A stretch of DNA of 64,000 bases from Pseudorhodobacter sp. PARRP1 (GCA_002256245.1 NKIU01000014.1:1-64000); one strand, 5' to 3'; counted from the stretch's first letter, positions 7,103 to 16,888 are shown. Notes: generated by a model not told the origin, from the letters alone. Program-made: numbers and translations.

Positions 7103-9520
7103 TCAGCCCCGCATCCGCGCGCCATCGGCGTCAAACAGCGGCGCCAGTTGAACGACGGCGCGGCGACGCTCGCCCAGGATCTCGATCTCACATTCCAGAC
7201 CGTCCTGCACCTTGTCTGCGGGCAGGAACCCCATCGCCACCGACGTGCCGGTGAAGTGGCTGAAGCCACCACTGGTGCAGAAGCCCACGACCGCACCGTC
7301 CAGCCAGATCGGCTCCCATGCCACCACATCGGCATCCTTGGCATCGACGATGAACGACACCAGCTTGCGCGCGGGCCCTGCGGCCTTTTCGGCGGTGGCT
7401 TTCGCCTTGCCGATCCAGTCGGCATCCTTGTTCCAGCGGATGAAGCGATCCAACCCGGTTTCGCAGGGCGTATAGTCGGGCGAAAACTCGCGCCCCCAAG
7501 AGCCGAACCACTTGTCCAACCGCAGGCTCATCATCGCGCGCATCCCGAACGGGCGCAGGCCCAGATCGCTGCCCGCTGCGTTCAAGGTCTCCCACAAGTG
7601 CCGCACCGACATGTGGTCGCAGAAAATCTCATAGCCCAGATCGGCGGTGTAGCTGACGCGCTGCACGATGCACTTGGCCATGCCCACGGTGATTTGCTTG
7701 ACGTCCATAAACTTGAACGCCTCGCCCGACACATCGGTGCGGGTAACGCGGGCAAGCAATTCGCGCGCATTCGGCCCGGCAATCTGGAAGCCCGAGCGCG
7801 CGTCCGAGACGTTTTCCACCGTCACGCCGTCCATCGCGTTCTGCTCGAACCAGCGGTAATGCCAGCCCTGCGCGCCATAGCTGGCGGTCAGTTGGAATTC
7901 GGTTTCCGACAGGCAAGACACCGTGAAATCGCCGATGATCTTGCCGGAATGCGCCAGCATCGGGGTCAGGCTCAGGCGGCCCACCTTCGGGATATTCCCC
8001 GCCATGATCCGGTCCAGCCAGGCCCGCGCGTTCGGCCCCTTGACGATATACTTGCCAAAGTTCTGCAACTCGTTGATGCCAACACCTTCCCGCACCGCCA
8101 TGACTTCCTGACGGGTCGCTTCCCACGCGTTCGAGCGTTTGAAGGTCGGCTCCTCATAGGTCGGCTCGCCGGGGAGGGCGTAGTAGTTCACCACTTCCAG
8201 CCCGTATTGCTGGCCCCAGACCGCGTTCAATGCGGTGTTGGTGTCATACATCGGCGTGGTGCGGAACGGGCGGGCTGCCGGGCGTTCCTCGTTCGGATAG
8301 CCGACCGAGAAGCGCATCTGATAGTTCTCGATTACCTTCGGCACGGTGTAACCCGGCGTGGTCCAGGTGCCAAACCGCGACACATCAAAGCCGCGCGGGT
8401 CACGCTCGACCTCGCCCTCGATCATCCACTGCGCCAGCGCCAGCCCCATGCCGCCGCCTTGGCTGAAGCCTGCCATCACCGCGCAGGCCGACCAGTAATT
8501 CTTCAACCCCTGCACCGGGCCGATCAGCGGGTTGCCATCGGGGGCAAAGGTGAAGGGGCCGTGGATCACCCGCTTGACGCCCGCTTTTTGCAGGGCGGGG
8601 AAGCGGCGATAGGAAAACTCGATGCTGTCGGCGATCTTGTCATACTGATCTGCCAGAAGCTCCTGACCCCATGTCCAGGGCGTGCCGTCAATGCTCCACG
8701 CTTCGCAGGGTTTTTCGTAAAAGCCGATGCAGAAGCCGCGGCCTTCCTGACGCAGATAGCTTTCGCCGCCGGGGTCCATCACATGCGGAAACTCGCGCCC
8801 ACCCCGGGCGACGATTTCGGGGATGTCGTCGGTCACCAGATACTGGTGCGCCATCGGCAACAGCGGCAGGTAAACCCCGGCCATCGCACCCACTTCGCGC
8901 GCCCAAAGGCCGGCTGCGTTGACCAGATGCTCACAGGTGATGGTGCCTTTGTCGGTGACCACTTCCCAACCGTCGCGGGTGGGGTTGGTGGCAATGACCT
9001 TGGTGTGCAGCATAATCTCGGCCCCGCCCATCTTGGCGGCTTTGGCATAGGCGTGGGTGGTGCCGTAGGGGTCAAGGTGGCCATCAAGCGGATCGTAAAG
9101 CGCGCCGATGATGCCTTCCAGATTGACCATGCCATCGGTCAGCTTGGCGATCTCTTCTGGCCCAAGGATTTCGGTATCCAGCCCCATATAGCGGTGCTTG
9201 GCGCGCTCGGCCTTCAACTGATCAAACCGCGCCTGATTGTCGGCCAGCGTGATGCCGCCGACATGGTGCAGCCCGCAGGACATGCCGGTGATCGCCTCAA
9301 GCTCCTTGTAAAGCCGGATGGTGTAGCCTTGCAGCGCCGCCATGTTGGTGTCGCCGTTCAGCGTGTGAAACCCGCCCGCCGCGTGCCAGGTCGAGCCAGC
9401 GGTCAGTTCTGCCCGCTCGATCAGCGTCACATCCGACCAACCAAGTTTGGTCAGGTGATACAGCACCGAGCAGCCAACAACGCCGCCGCCAATCACAACT
9501 ACGCGGGTATGGGTTTTCAT
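7103..9520 (-). CDS. FAD-dependent dimethylglycine/sarcosine dehydrogenase-family protein with GcvT domain
   Basis: An 805-residue two-module enzyme. Residues 1-~400 are a DAO-type FAD oxidoreductase: VVIGGGVVG dinucleotide-binding loop near the start and the STWHAAGG motif, whose His46 is the residue that links FAD covalently in dimethylglycine and sarcosine dehydrogenases. Residues ~430-800 are an aminomethyltransferase (GcvT-like, tetrahydrofolate-binding) half with a C-terminal barrel. The family oxidatively demethylates N-methylated glycines and passes the C1 unit to tetrahydrofolate. ATG 9520 is preceded by AAGGATT; an in-frame ATG 18 nt upstream lacks this. Exact substrate cannot be told from sequence. 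The MTHFR/methyltransferase block at 49-51 kb could use the C1 units, but the two loci are far apart. Confidence 0.85.
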   Translation of the reverse strand: MKTHTRVVVIGGGVVGCSVLYHLTKLGWSDVTLIERAELTAGSTWHAAGGFHTLNGDTNMAALQGYTIRLYKELEAITGMSCGLHHVGGITLADNQARFDQLKAERAKHRYMGLDTEILGPEEIAKLTDGMVNLEGIIGALYDPLDGHLDPYGTTHAYAKAAKMGGAEIMLHTKVIATNPTRDGWEVVTDKGTITCEHLVNAAGLWAREVGAMAGVYLPLLPMAHQYLVTDDIPEIVARGGREFPHVMDPGGESYLRQEGRGFCIGFYEKPCEAWSIDGTPWTWGQELLADQYDKIADSIEFSYRRFPALQKAGVKRVIHGPFTFAPDGNPLIGPVQGLKNYWSACAVMAGFSQGGGMGLALAQWMIEGEVERDPRGFDVSRFGTWTTPGYTVPKVIENYQMRFSVGYPNEERPAARPFRTTPMYDTNTALNAVWGQQYGLEVVNYYALPGEPTYEEPTFKRSNAWEATRQEVMAVREGVGINELQNFGKYIVKGPNARAWLDRIMAGNIPKVGRLSLTPMLAHSGKIIGDFTVSCLSETEFQLTASYGAQGWHYRWFEQNAMDGVTVENVSDARSGFQIAGPNARELLARVTRTDVSGEAFKFMDVKQITVGMAKCIVQRVSYTADLGYEIFCDHMSVRHLWETLNAAGSDLGLRPFGMRAMMSLRLDKWFGSWGREFSPDYTPCETGLDRFIRWNKDADWIGKAKATAEKAAGPARKLVSFIVDAKDADVVAWEPIWLDGAVVGFCTSGGFSHFTGTSVAMGFLPADKVQDGLECEIEILGERRRAVVQLAPLFDADGARMRG

Positions 9521-9690
9521 CTGGGAATCCTTTTGCAAGCGCAGAGCCGCAGCCCTTTTGCGCCAAAATAGGCGCTCCGGCGCAAATCACCGCCCCGTCC
9601 GCGACAAAATGCGTCGCAAATGACACCCTTGCGTGGTGATGGACCGCAAACGCCGATCATAGTAGCAAGGGCGCAGCAATGGAGGCGCGG

Positions 9691-11214
9691 ATGCTGGGTA
9701 AACTTTGGCCAATCCTGATCGGTGTGGCGGTGGTGCTTGCAGCCTTGGTGGCGATGCGCCCGCTGCTGCCGATTGATGAGACCCGCTATCTCTCGGTCGC
9801 ATGGGAGATGTGGCTGTCGGGCGACCCGGTGCATCTGACCAAGAATGGCGAGATGTACACCCACAAGACGCCTTTGCTGTTCGTGCTGATCAACCTTGTC
9901 TGGCTGATCACTGGTGTGTCGGAATTCGCCGCCCGCCTTGTCGGCCCCGCCTGTGCGGTGGCGATGGTGGCAGGCACCGCGCTGCTGGCGCGCCGCCTGT
10001 GGCCCGCTGAAAACCTCGGGCTGCGTGCCGCGTTGATCCTGTGTGGCTTTCCGGTGTTCCTGATCTACGGCTCTGCCACGATGTTTGACGCGCTGCTGGC
10101 ACTTGGCGTGCTGGGCGGCATCGCAAGTCTGTGGCGGATCGGACAGGGCAGGGGCGGTTGGGCGATGTTTGGCCTCGCGCTGGCGTTTGGCGTCTATGCC
10201 AAGGGCCCGGTGATCCTGGTGCATCTGATGCCCGTGCTGCTGAGCATGCCCTATTGGGCCCCAAACCCGCCCAAGGCGGCGCAAATCGCCAAGGGCTTTG
10301 GCGCAGCACTGCTGATCGCGCTGGCGCTGATCGCACTTTGGCTGGTGCCGACGCTGATCACCGCGACGCCCGAATTCCGCACCGAACTGCTGTGGACCCA
10401 ATCCGCCGCCCGCGTGGCTGGCGGGATGGCGCATGACCGCCCGTTCTGGTTCCTTGCAGCGCTTTTGCCGCTGTTGCTGTTCCCATGGGGCTGGTCAATC
10501 CGCCTGTGGCGCGGGCTGGGCGGCGGATGGAGCGACCCTGCCGTGAAACTTTGCACGATCTGGGCCGCTTCGACCCTGATCCTGTTCTCGCTGATTTCCG
10601 GCAAACAAGCCCACTACCTTTTGCCCGCATACCCCGCGATGGCGCTGCTGTTCGCCTATGCCTCGACCCGTGCGAAATCGGGCAGCATGGCTTGGGTCGC
10701 GCTTTTGCTGGTCGCCGCCGGGGCAGGGGCGGTGGGCGCGGGGCTGGTGCCTGCAAAGGGCGATCTTGCACAACTTGCGCCCTACTGGCCGCTGACCGCC
10801 TTCGCCGCGCTGTGCATCATCCTAGCCCTATTGATCTGGCGCTTGCCGCGCATCCCGGGCCATGTGCTTGCAGGCGCGGGCGTGGCGCTTGGCCTGCATG
10901 GCATCATTGCAACCACCGGGCTTTACGCGGCCTATGACGGCCAAGCCCTTGCCAACACCCTTGCGGGCCACGAAGCCGATGGCCTTGCCGTGATCAACGC
11001 CGAATACAATGCCGAGATCAATTTCCTCGCCCGCCTGACCACAAATGTCGCCCTGACCCCAGACCCAGAAAGCCTGACCGCCTGGGCGCAGGCGCATCCA
11101 AATGGCGTGTTTTTCGGCCGGGTAAAAGAAAACCCGCTGACGCCGCGGCCGCAGCAGGTTTTCCATTTCTTCGCGCAGGATTGGGGCCTGTGGCCGGCCA
11201 ATCTGGTGAAGTGA
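9691..11214 (+). CDS. Integral-membrane glycosyltransferase, GT39/ArnT-like
   Basis: A 507-residue polytopic membrane protein with about 11-12 hydrophobic segments. The first loop carries PIDETRYLSVAWEM, the Asp-Glu-Thr-Arg-Tyr motif typical of the PMT_2/ArnT family, which transfers sugars from polyprenyl phosphate to lipid A, proteins or polysaccharides on the periplasmic side. GGAGG at 9681-9685 is 5 bp before ATG 9691; the in-frame ATG at 9679 is possible but has no such site. It is divergent from the dehydrogenase gene and ends 3 bp before the convergent livM stop. The acceptor is unknown; lipid A modification is only one possibility. Confidence 0.8.
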   Translation: MLGKLWPILIGVAVVLAALVAMRPLLPIDETRYLSVAWEMWLSGDPVHLTKNGEMYTHKTPLLFVLINLVWLITGVSEFAARLVGPACAVAMVAGTALLARRLWPAENLGLRAALILCGFPVFLIYGSATMFDALLALGVLGGIASLWRIGQGRGGWAMFGLALAFGVYAKGPVILVHLMPVLLSMPYWAPNPPKAAQIAKGFGAALLIALALIALWLVPTLITATPEFRTELLWTQSAARVAGGMAHDRPFWFLAALLPLLLFPWGWSIRLWRGLGGGWSDPAVKLCTIWAASTLILFSLISGKQAHYLLPAYPAMALLFAYASTRAKSGSMAWVALLLVAAGAGAVGAGLVPAKGDLAQLAPYWPLTAFAALCIILALLIWRLPRIPGHVLAGAGVALGLHGIIATTGLYAAYDGQALANTLAGHEADGLAVINAEYNAEINFLARLTTNVALTPDPESLTAWAQAHPNGVFFGRVKENPLTPRPQQVFHFFAQDWGLWPANLVK

Positions 11215-11217
11215 CGG

Positions 11218-12513
11218 CTACTTCTCGGGGATCAGCCCCTTCGGGCTGAACCGCAGCACCAGCAGCAACACCGCGCCCAGCGTCACCAGACGCAGATGCG
11301 GGGCCACGTCGATCAGATGGGTTTTCAGCGCGCCCGCCGGCAGCGGCATGGTCAGATAGCCCATGAACGTCGGCCCCGCATCTTCCACGATCAACCACAG
11401 CCAGCCAAGCAACAGGCCGCCCAAAACCGCGCCCCAGTTGTTGCCCGACCCGCCCACGATCACCATCACCCAGATCAGAAAGGTGAACTGCAACGGCGTG
11501 TAGTTGCCCGGCACCATCGCCCCAAGACTGGACACCAACATCGCCCCCGCCATCCCCACCACAGCCGAGCCGATGATGAAAATCTGCAAATGCCGCGATG
11601 TCACGTTCTTGCCCATCGCCGAGGCCGCAACCTCGTTATCGCGGATCGCGCGCATCATCCGGCCCCAAGGGCTGTTCAGCATCCGCTCGGACAGCCAGAT
11701 CAGCGCCAGCAGAACGATGCCGAAAATCAAGATATACAGCGACTTCACCAGCAGCGTTGAGGTGGTGATCGGGTCGAGGCCATAGCTTTGCGTGAAGCCC
11801 AGAAAATCGGCGCTCTTTTGCAGATCAACCTCATAGGGCACCGGCCATGGCCGCGGCAGGCCGATCAGGTTCTTCACGCCGCGCGCCAGCCAGTCTTCGT
11901 TCTTCATCACCGACAGGATGATCTCGGCAATCCCCAGCGTCGCAATCGCAAGGTAATCCGAGCGCAAGCCCAACGCCACCTTGCCAATCGCCCAAGCCGC
12001 AATGCCCGCAAACAGCGCGCCCACCGGCCAAGCCAGCAGCGACGGCAAACCAAAGCCGCCGATATTGCCATAGACCGCCGGATTGAACGCCTCAATCGCC
12101 GTCACCGCCGGATCGTAAATCGCGCGATAGCCAAAAAACCCGCCGATCAGGATCGCCGCAACCGTCCAGTTGCGCGCGCGCCCGGTCATCCGTTTATAGG
12201 CCGCCACAGCCGCCGCGATCACCGCAATGCCGAAGGCAAAGCTCAGCAGCAAGCGCGGCCCGCCCGCAGCCCAAGCCTCTGGCACCGGCTGGGCCGAAAC
12301 CACCACCACCGCCAGACCACCCAACGCGACCGAGCCGACGATGCCGGTCGAAAACAGCCCGGCATAGCCCCATTGCATGTTCACACCCAGCGCCATGATG
12401 GCAGACAGGATGCCATACATCAAAATCCGCAGGCTCAGGTCCCAGCTATAGCCGAAGCCCGTCAGCACAAACAGCAGACCGACCCCGGCGAAAAGCATCA
12501 GATTCCGGTTCAT
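11218..12513 (-). CDS. livM: Branched-chain amino acid ABC transporter permease LivM
   Basis: A 431-residue permease with ~10 membrane segments, including the family core NMQWGYAGLFSTG near the N terminus and the EAA-like coupling loop (MMRAIRDNEVAASAMGKN) at about residues 285-305. Partners are LivH, LivG, LivF and the periplasmic binding protein encoded just upstream on the same strand. It is the last gene of the operon: its ATG comes 1 nt after the livH stop, so translation is probably coupled. It is longer than a typical LivM (~320-420) because of extra N-terminal hydrophobic segments, as usual in alphaproteobacteria. Substrate assignment (Leu/Ile/Val or another amino acid or amide) rests on family only. 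Confidence 0.9.
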   Translation of the reverse strand: MNRNLMLFAGVGLLFVLTGFGYSWDLSLRILMYGILSAIMALGVNMQWGYAGLFSTGIVGSVALGGLAVVVVSAQPVPEAWAAGGPRLLLSFAFGIAVIAAAVAAYKRMTGRARNWTVAAILIGGFFGYRAIYDPAVTAIEAFNPAVYGNIGGFGLPSLLAWPVGALFAGIAAWAIGKVALGLRSDYLAIATLGIAEIILSVMKNEDWLARGVKNLIGLPRPWPVPYEVDLQKSADFLGFTQSYGLDPITTSTLLVKSLYILIFGIVLLALIWLSERMLNSPWGRMMRAIRDNEVAASAMGKNVTSRHLQIFIIGSAVVGMAGAMLVSSLGAMVPGNYTPLQFTFLIWVMVIVGGSGNNWGAVLGGLLLGWLWLIVEDAGPTFMGYLTMPLPAGALKTHLIDVAPHLRLVTLGAVLLLVLRFSPKGLIPEK

Positions 12514-12514
12514 G

Positions 12515-13519
12515 TCATTTCCCCTTGAAGATGCCGGTGGGCATGAACAGCAGCACGATGATCAGGATCGAGAAGCTGACCGCGAATTTGTAATCGGTGG
12601 ACAAAAGTTGCAGCAGTTGCGTCGGTGCCAGATCAACCTGCACCAGATAGAGCACCACCTTTTTCCACGCATAGGTCACGAACACTTCCGAAAACGCGAT
12701 GATGAAGCCGCCCGCAATAGCCCCCAGCGGGTTGCCAAGGCCCCCCACCACCGCCGCCGCCGCAATCGGCAACAGCAGTTGGAAATAGAGGAACGGTCGG
12801 AAGCTTTTATCCAGCCCGTAAAGCGTGCCCGCGATCACCGCCAGCGCCGTGGCGATGATCCACGTCACCATCACCACGCGCTCGGGGTTGATGCCCGACA
12901 ACAGCGCCAGATCCTCGTTATCCGAAAACGCCCGCATCGACTTGCCGGTGCGGGTTTTCTGCAAGAACCAGAACAGCAAGCCGACGCAGACCGCCGCCAT
13001 CACCACGGTGATCGCCGTAGTGGCCTTGATCGCAAGGCCTTCCTGCAGGCCTGTCATGTCCTTGAATTGCTGCGCCGTCATCACAAAGCGCCCGCCGTCG
13101 GCAAAGCTTTGCTCCTCTGGGCCAATGATCATCCGGGTCAGCCCGTTCATGATGAACATCACACCGGTCGAGACGATCACCAGAATGATCGAAGCCGCCT
13201 TTTTCTTGCGGTAGAACCGATACACCATCCGGTCGGTGCCCAAGACGAAGGCGCAAGTGATGGCGATGCCGAAGGGCAGGGCCAGCAGCGCGGTCGGCAA
13301 CGGTCCGGCGCTGATGCCCATGCTTTGCAGCCACCACGTGATCAAAATCACCCACATCGTGCCAAACGCCATGGTATCGCCATGGGCAAAGTTCGAAAAC
13401 CGCAGGATGCCAAACACCAGCGTCAGCCCCAAAGCCCCCAAGGCAAGCTGGCTGCCATAAGAAAACCCCGGCACCACGACAAAGTTCAGAAACGCCACAA
13501 TGGCGTTGAGAATATCCAT
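12515..13519 (-). CDS. livH: Branched-chain amino acid ABC transporter permease LivH
   Basis: A 334-residue inner-membrane permease starting MDILNAIVAFLNF. It has the LivH signature GLTLVFGILRFSNFAHGDTMAFG near residues 30-55 and a cytoplasmic coupling loop (GKSMRAFSDNEDLALLSGIN). It forms a heteromeric channel with LivM. ATG 13519 lies 4 bp after the livF stop codon (13524-13526), and its own stop is 1 nt before the livM ATG, which places it firmly in the liv operon. In-frame codons upstream of 13519 are livF sequence read in another frame and not part of this gene. Confidence 0.9.
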   Translation of the reverse strand: MDILNAIVAFLNFVVVPGFSYGSQLALGALGLTLVFGILRFSNFAHGDTMAFGTMWVILITWWLQSMGISAGPLPTALLALPFGIAITCAFVLGTDRMVYRFYRKKKAASIILVIVSTGVMFIMNGLTRMIIGPEEQSFADGGRFVMTAQQFKDMTGLQEGLAIKATTAITVVMAAVCVGLLFWFLQKTRTGKSMRAFSDNEDLALLSGINPERVVMVTWIIATALAVIAGTLYGLDKSFRPFLYFQLLLPIAAAAVVGGLGNPLGAIAGGFIIAFSEVFVTYAWKKVVLYLVQVDLAPTQLLQLLSTDYKFAVSFSILIIVLLFMPTGIFKGK

Positions 13520-13523
13520 AACC

Positions 13524-14234
13524 TCAGCCCCCCAGGAACGAACGACGGACTTCGGGATCAGCAAGCAAAGCGGCCCCCGTGTCGGTAAAGCGGTTGGCAC
13601 CTTGCACCAGAACATAACCTTTGTCGGCGATATCAAGCGCTTGGCGGGCGTTCTGTTCCACCATCAGAATGGAGATTCCGGTGCGGGCGACCTCGATGAT
13701 GCGGTCAAACAACTCGTCCATCACGATGGGCGACACGCCAGCGGTCGGCTCGTCCAGCATCAGCACCTTCGGCTGCGTCATCAGCGCGCGCCCGACAGCG
13801 ACTTGCTGGCGCTGCCCGCCCGACAACTCCCCCGCCGCCTGATAGCGCTTTTGCTTCAGGATCGGGAACAGATCATAGATCTGCGCCATGGTGTCCTTGA
13901 TATCATCGGTGCGGATGAACGCGCCCATTTCCAGGTTTTCTTCCACCGTCATGCTGGTGAAGATGTTGCTGGTCTGCGGCACAAAGCCCATGCCCTTGCG
14001 CACGCGGGCCTGCGGGGAAAGCTTGGTGATATCCTCACCATCCAGCATCACCCGGCCACCGCGTAAGGACAGCATCCCGAACACCGCCTTCATCGCGGTG
14101 GATTTGCCGGCACCATTCGGCCCGACGATCACCGCGATCTGGCCGCGCTCGACCGCAATCGTGCAGTTGTGCAGAATATCGACAGCGCCGTAACCGCCCG
14201 TCATACTTTCGCCAATCAGGAAGGGGTCAGCCAT
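13524..14234 (-). CDS. livF: Branched-chain amino acid ABC transporter ATPase LivF
   Basis: A 236-residue ABC ATPase with Walker A GPNGAGKST (about residues 36-44), signature LSGGQRQQ, Walker B VLMLDEPTAG and a switch His-region typical of LivF (LMVEQNARQAL). It powers import through LivHM at the cytoplasmic face. Its ATG overlaps the 3' end of livG by 8 nt, and livH follows after 4 bp, so the ATPases and permeases are translationally coupled. Length is standard for LivF (~233-240). Confidence 0.93.
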   Translation of the reverse strand: MADPFLIGESMTGGYGAVDILHNCTIAVERGQIAVIVGPNGAGKSTAMKAVFGMLSLRGGRVMLDGEDITKLSPQARVRKGMGFVPQTSNIFTSMTVEENLEMGAFIRTDDIKDTMAQIYDLFPILKQKRYQAAGELSGGQRQQVAVGRALMTQPKVLMLDEPTAGVSPIVMDELFDRIIEVARTGISILMVEQNARQALDIADKGYVLVQGANRFTDTGAALLADPEVRRSFLGG

Positions 14235-15015
14235 GCGCCGCCTCCTTCACCTTGTTCTTCAGCCCGGTGCCGAGATAAGCCTCGATGACCTTTTCGTTGT
14301 TTTTCACTTCCTCAACCGTCCCCTGCGCCAGCACTTTTCCCTCGGCCATGCAGATCACCGGGTTGCAGATGCGGGCGATGAAATCCATGTCATGTTCGAT
14401 GACGCAGAACGTATAGCCGCGCTCTTTGTTCAGCCGCACGATGGCATCGCCGATGGTGTTCAAAAGCGTGCGGTTCACGCCCGCGCCGACTTCATCAAGG
14501 AACACCATCTTGGCGTCGACCATCATGGTGCGGCCCAGTTCCAGCAGCTTTTTCTGCCCGCCCGAGATGTTGGCGGCACGCTGATCGGCCAGATGCGTGA
14601 TGGTCAGAAACTCCAGCACCTCATCGGCCTTCTCGCGGATGCGGCGTTCTTCGGCGGCGACAGCACCCCGGCGGAAACAGGCGTTCCACAGGCTTTCGCC
14701 CGACTGGTTCGCGGGCACCATCATCAGGTTTTCGCGCACCGTCATGCTGCCGAATTCATGCGCAATCTGGAAGGTGCGCAGCAGACCCTTGCCGAACAAT
14801 TCATGCGGCGGCAGGCCCGTGATATCCTCGCCCGCCATTTTCACCCGTCCGCTGGTGGGCGCCAGCCTTCCCGCGATCACGTTGAACAGCGTGGTTTTCC
14901 CAGCACCATTTGGCCCGATCAATCCGGTGATAGAGCCGGATTTGATTTCCAGCGATGCGCCGTCAACAGCCCTAAAGCCGCCGAAATGCCTGTGAAGGTC
15001 TTCGACAACGATCAT
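14227..15015 (-). CDS. livG: Branched-chain amino acid ABC transporter ATPase LivG
   Basis: A 262-residue ABC ATPase: Walker A GPNGAGKTT near residue 36, signature ISGGQKKLLELGR, Walker B MVFLDEVGAGV, and the LivG-type C-terminal segment ending in EAYLG. Walker B has Glu-Val instead of the usual Glu-Pro, a common LivG variant. ATG 15015 is preceded by AGGGGAAAC; the longer upstream frame has no RBS. A strong hairpin at 15108-15132 separates it from livJ, so its mRNA level is probably lower than that of the binding protein. Confidence 0.92.
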   Translation of the reverse strand: MIVVEDLHRHFGGFRAVDGASLEIKSGSITGLIGPNGAGKTTLFNVIAGRLAPTSGRVKMAGEDITGLPPHELFGKGLLRTFQIAHEFGSMTVRENLMMVPANQSGESLWNACFRRGAVAAEERRIREKADEVLEFLTITHLADQRAANISGGQKKLLELGRTMMVDAKMVFLDEVGAGVNRTLLNTIGDAIVRLNKERGYTFCVIEHDMDFIARICNPVICMAEGKVLAQGTVEEVKNNEKVIEAYLGTGLKNKVKEAAHG

Positions 15016-15107
15016 GTTTCCCCCTGTCCGCTGCCTCTTGTCATGGCGTGCCATGCGGGCGTGTTGATTTTCGTGCCTTACCGCGCGGGCCTGCGTATTT
15101 ACAGCAA

Positions 15108-15132
15108 CGGCCCGAGGAAAAACCTCGGGCCG
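15108..15132 (-). promoter_or_regulatory. Hairpin between livJ and livG (attenuator-like)
   Basis: Perfect 10-bp inverted repeat CGGCCCGAGG/CCTCGGGCCG with a 5-nt loop, located 24 bp after the livJ stop and before livG. On the minus strand no T-tract follows, so full termination is unlikely. Such hairpins in binding-protein operons usually stabilise the upstream mRNA or reduce read-through, giving excess binding protein over transporter. Confidence 0.6.
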
Positions 15133-15156
15133 TGCTAAAGTCAAATCAAAGCAAGA

Positions 15157-16347
15157 TCAACGGAACTTGACCGTTTCATACTTGCCGTCCTTGATTTCGA
15201 ACTCGCGGTAACGGCCCGCGGACTCGCCCGGCCCGATCAGCTCCACACCCGACGCGCCATCATAGTCGATGTCTTTGCCAGCTGCGATCAGCTCAAGCGC
15301 CTTGCCGATTTCGCCGGGCAGGATTTTCTCGCCCGGTGCGTTGGCAACTTCCATGACCTTGTCTTTATAGACCTTGGAGTCGGTCGAGTTGGCCGCCTGC
15401 ATCGCCAGCATGATCAGCGCAGCCGCGTCATAGGATTCCATCGAGTAGGGCGAGGTCGCATCAAACGGCGCGGCCGAGGTTTTGCCCATTTCGGTCAGGA
15501 TAGCTGCACCGGGGCTGTCCGACTGCGCAACCTGGCCATACGATCCGTCAAGTGCCGGACCGATGGCTTTCGGCAGGTTGTCACCCACCATACCGCCCGG
15601 CAGACCGAACTTGGTGAAAGCGCCTGCGTCGAGCGAGGCTTGGATGATGCCCTTGCCGCCCTGGTCGAGATAACCTGCCACAACCAGCAGATCGCCACCA
15701 GCCGCCGCCAGCGAAGCAACCTCAGCCGAATAGTCAGCCTTGCCGTCTTCATGCGGGATGTTGATGGTCACAGTGCCGCCTTTGGCGGTGAAGGCTGCCG
15801 AGATGGCCTCTGCCAGACCCTTGCCGTAATCGGTGTTGGAATAGGTCAGCGCGATGGATTTCACGCCATGCTCGCCCAGAATTTCCGCCATGATCTCGCC
15901 TTCACGCGCATCCGAAGGTGCGGTGCGGAAGAACAGGCCGTCATCCTCTGCGGTCGAAAGCGCAGGCGAGGTGGCCGAGGGCGACACCATCACGATGCCG
16001 TTCGGACGTGCCACGTTCTGCAACACAGCGCCGGTCACACCCGAGCAATCGCCGCCCATGATGCCTTTGACGCCGTCAGCGGTGACAATCCGCTCTGCCG
16101 CAGCCGTGCCCGCTGCCGAGTCGCCGCAGGTGTCATCGGCGCGCACCGAGACAAAGTTCCAGCCGTTCAAAGCCTTGCCCGAAGCGTTTGCTTCCGACAT
16201 CGCCAGTTCGGCTGCGTTGGCCATATGGCCGGTCAACGATTCGATTGGCCCAGTAAAGCCGATCAGCACGCCGATTTTCACATCTTCCGCCGAAGCAGCA
16301 CCAGCCATCAGGGCGGTTGCCGCGGTGGCCAAAAGCAGTTTTTTCAT
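15157..16347 (-). CDS. livJ: Periplasmic branched-chain amino acid-binding protein
   Basis: A 396-residue type I periplasmic binding protein. It starts with a clear Sec signal peptide (MKKLLLATAATALMAGAASA, cleavage before EDVKIG), followed by the Leu/Ile/Val-binding-protein fold (IGVLIGFTGPIESLTG, GIMGGDCSGVT, FRTAPSDA). Two Cys residues (DDTCGD and GGDCSG) could form a disulfide. GGGAGA lies just before the ATG. It is the first gene of the liv operon and would deliver substrate to LivHMGF. Family members bind branched-chain amino acids, amides or other amino acids; specificity is not readable here. Confidence 0.9.
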   Translation of the reverse strand: MKKLLLATAATALMAGAASAEDVKIGVLIGFTGPIESLTGHMANAAELAMSEANASGKALNGWNFVSVRADDTCGDSAAGTAAAERIVTADGVKGIMGGDCSGVTGAVLQNVARPNGIVMVSPSATSPALSTAEDDGLFFRTAPSDAREGEIMAEILGEHGVKSIALTYSNTDYGKGLAEAISAAFTAKGGTVTINIPHEDGKADYSAEVASLAAAGGDLLVVAGYLDQGGKGIIQASLDAGAFTKFGLPGGMVGDNLPKAIGPALDGSYGQVAQSDSPGAAILTEMGKTSAAPFDATSPYSMESYDAAALIMLAMQAANSTDSKVYKDKVMEVANAPGEKILPGEIGKALELIAAGKDIDYDGASGVELIGPGESAGRYREFEIKDGKYETVKFR

Positions 16348-16888
16348 TGTTATCTCCCATGTTGGATCGCAATCCTGCCGTCGAGCCTAGAGTGAGGTTT
16401 CCGAAAAGAAAAGCGTCTAAAACGACAACAATTTCTTCGGATACATCAGCTTTACCTGCGGCAGGTTGCAGACAGGCTAAAGCGGAAAGCATTTTATTTC
16501 CAGCTTAAAGTAGTTTGCAGGCGGACTGCCTTGGCTTTCGGTTCTCAAACCCCGCTGCACGGGTCGCATCACGCGCCTTGAGCCTATGGTCTGGACAGCG
16601 CAGCGGGGCGGGTGCAACAGTGGCGTAGAGCAGGCAGACAAGGGCAATCCGTGAATTTTCTGAACGTCGCGCGCGGCCTGTGCCGCTTGCCCCCGCTGTT
16701 TCAGACCCGGTCAGCGGGTCGGCGTGGCTTGGCAGGTCCAAGGCAAGCGCTGCCAACCGCCTTGGGTATCATCCGCTGGAAAGTGCACAAACCCGTGCCC
16801 GAAATTCCGGCCCAATACTTCCGTTTTCCCTATGCCGCATGACACCTGAAGATCATCACCAACACAAACACCTGAACGGAGAGACGCG
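16348..16888. other. 541-bp gap upstream of livJ; no gene supported
   Basis: This stretch separates divergent livJ (minus) and the DUF4189 gene (plus), so it should contain the promoter of at least livJ. Short open frames exist (minus 16505-16756; plus 16612-16842), but neither has an RBS, a recognisable domain or convincing composition. No tRNA, repeat or terminator was recognised. Confidence 0.4.

Noticed and set aside
6596-9571. 991-codon plus-strand open frame across the dehydrogenase gene
   Set aside because: Antisense to a gene with clear domains; the His/Arg/Pro-rich product has no recognisable family. GC-bias artefact.
16505-16842. Small open frames in the livJ-DUF4189 gap on both strands
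   Set aside because: No RBS, no domain, Arg/Pro-rich composition typical of chance frames in GC-rich DNA.
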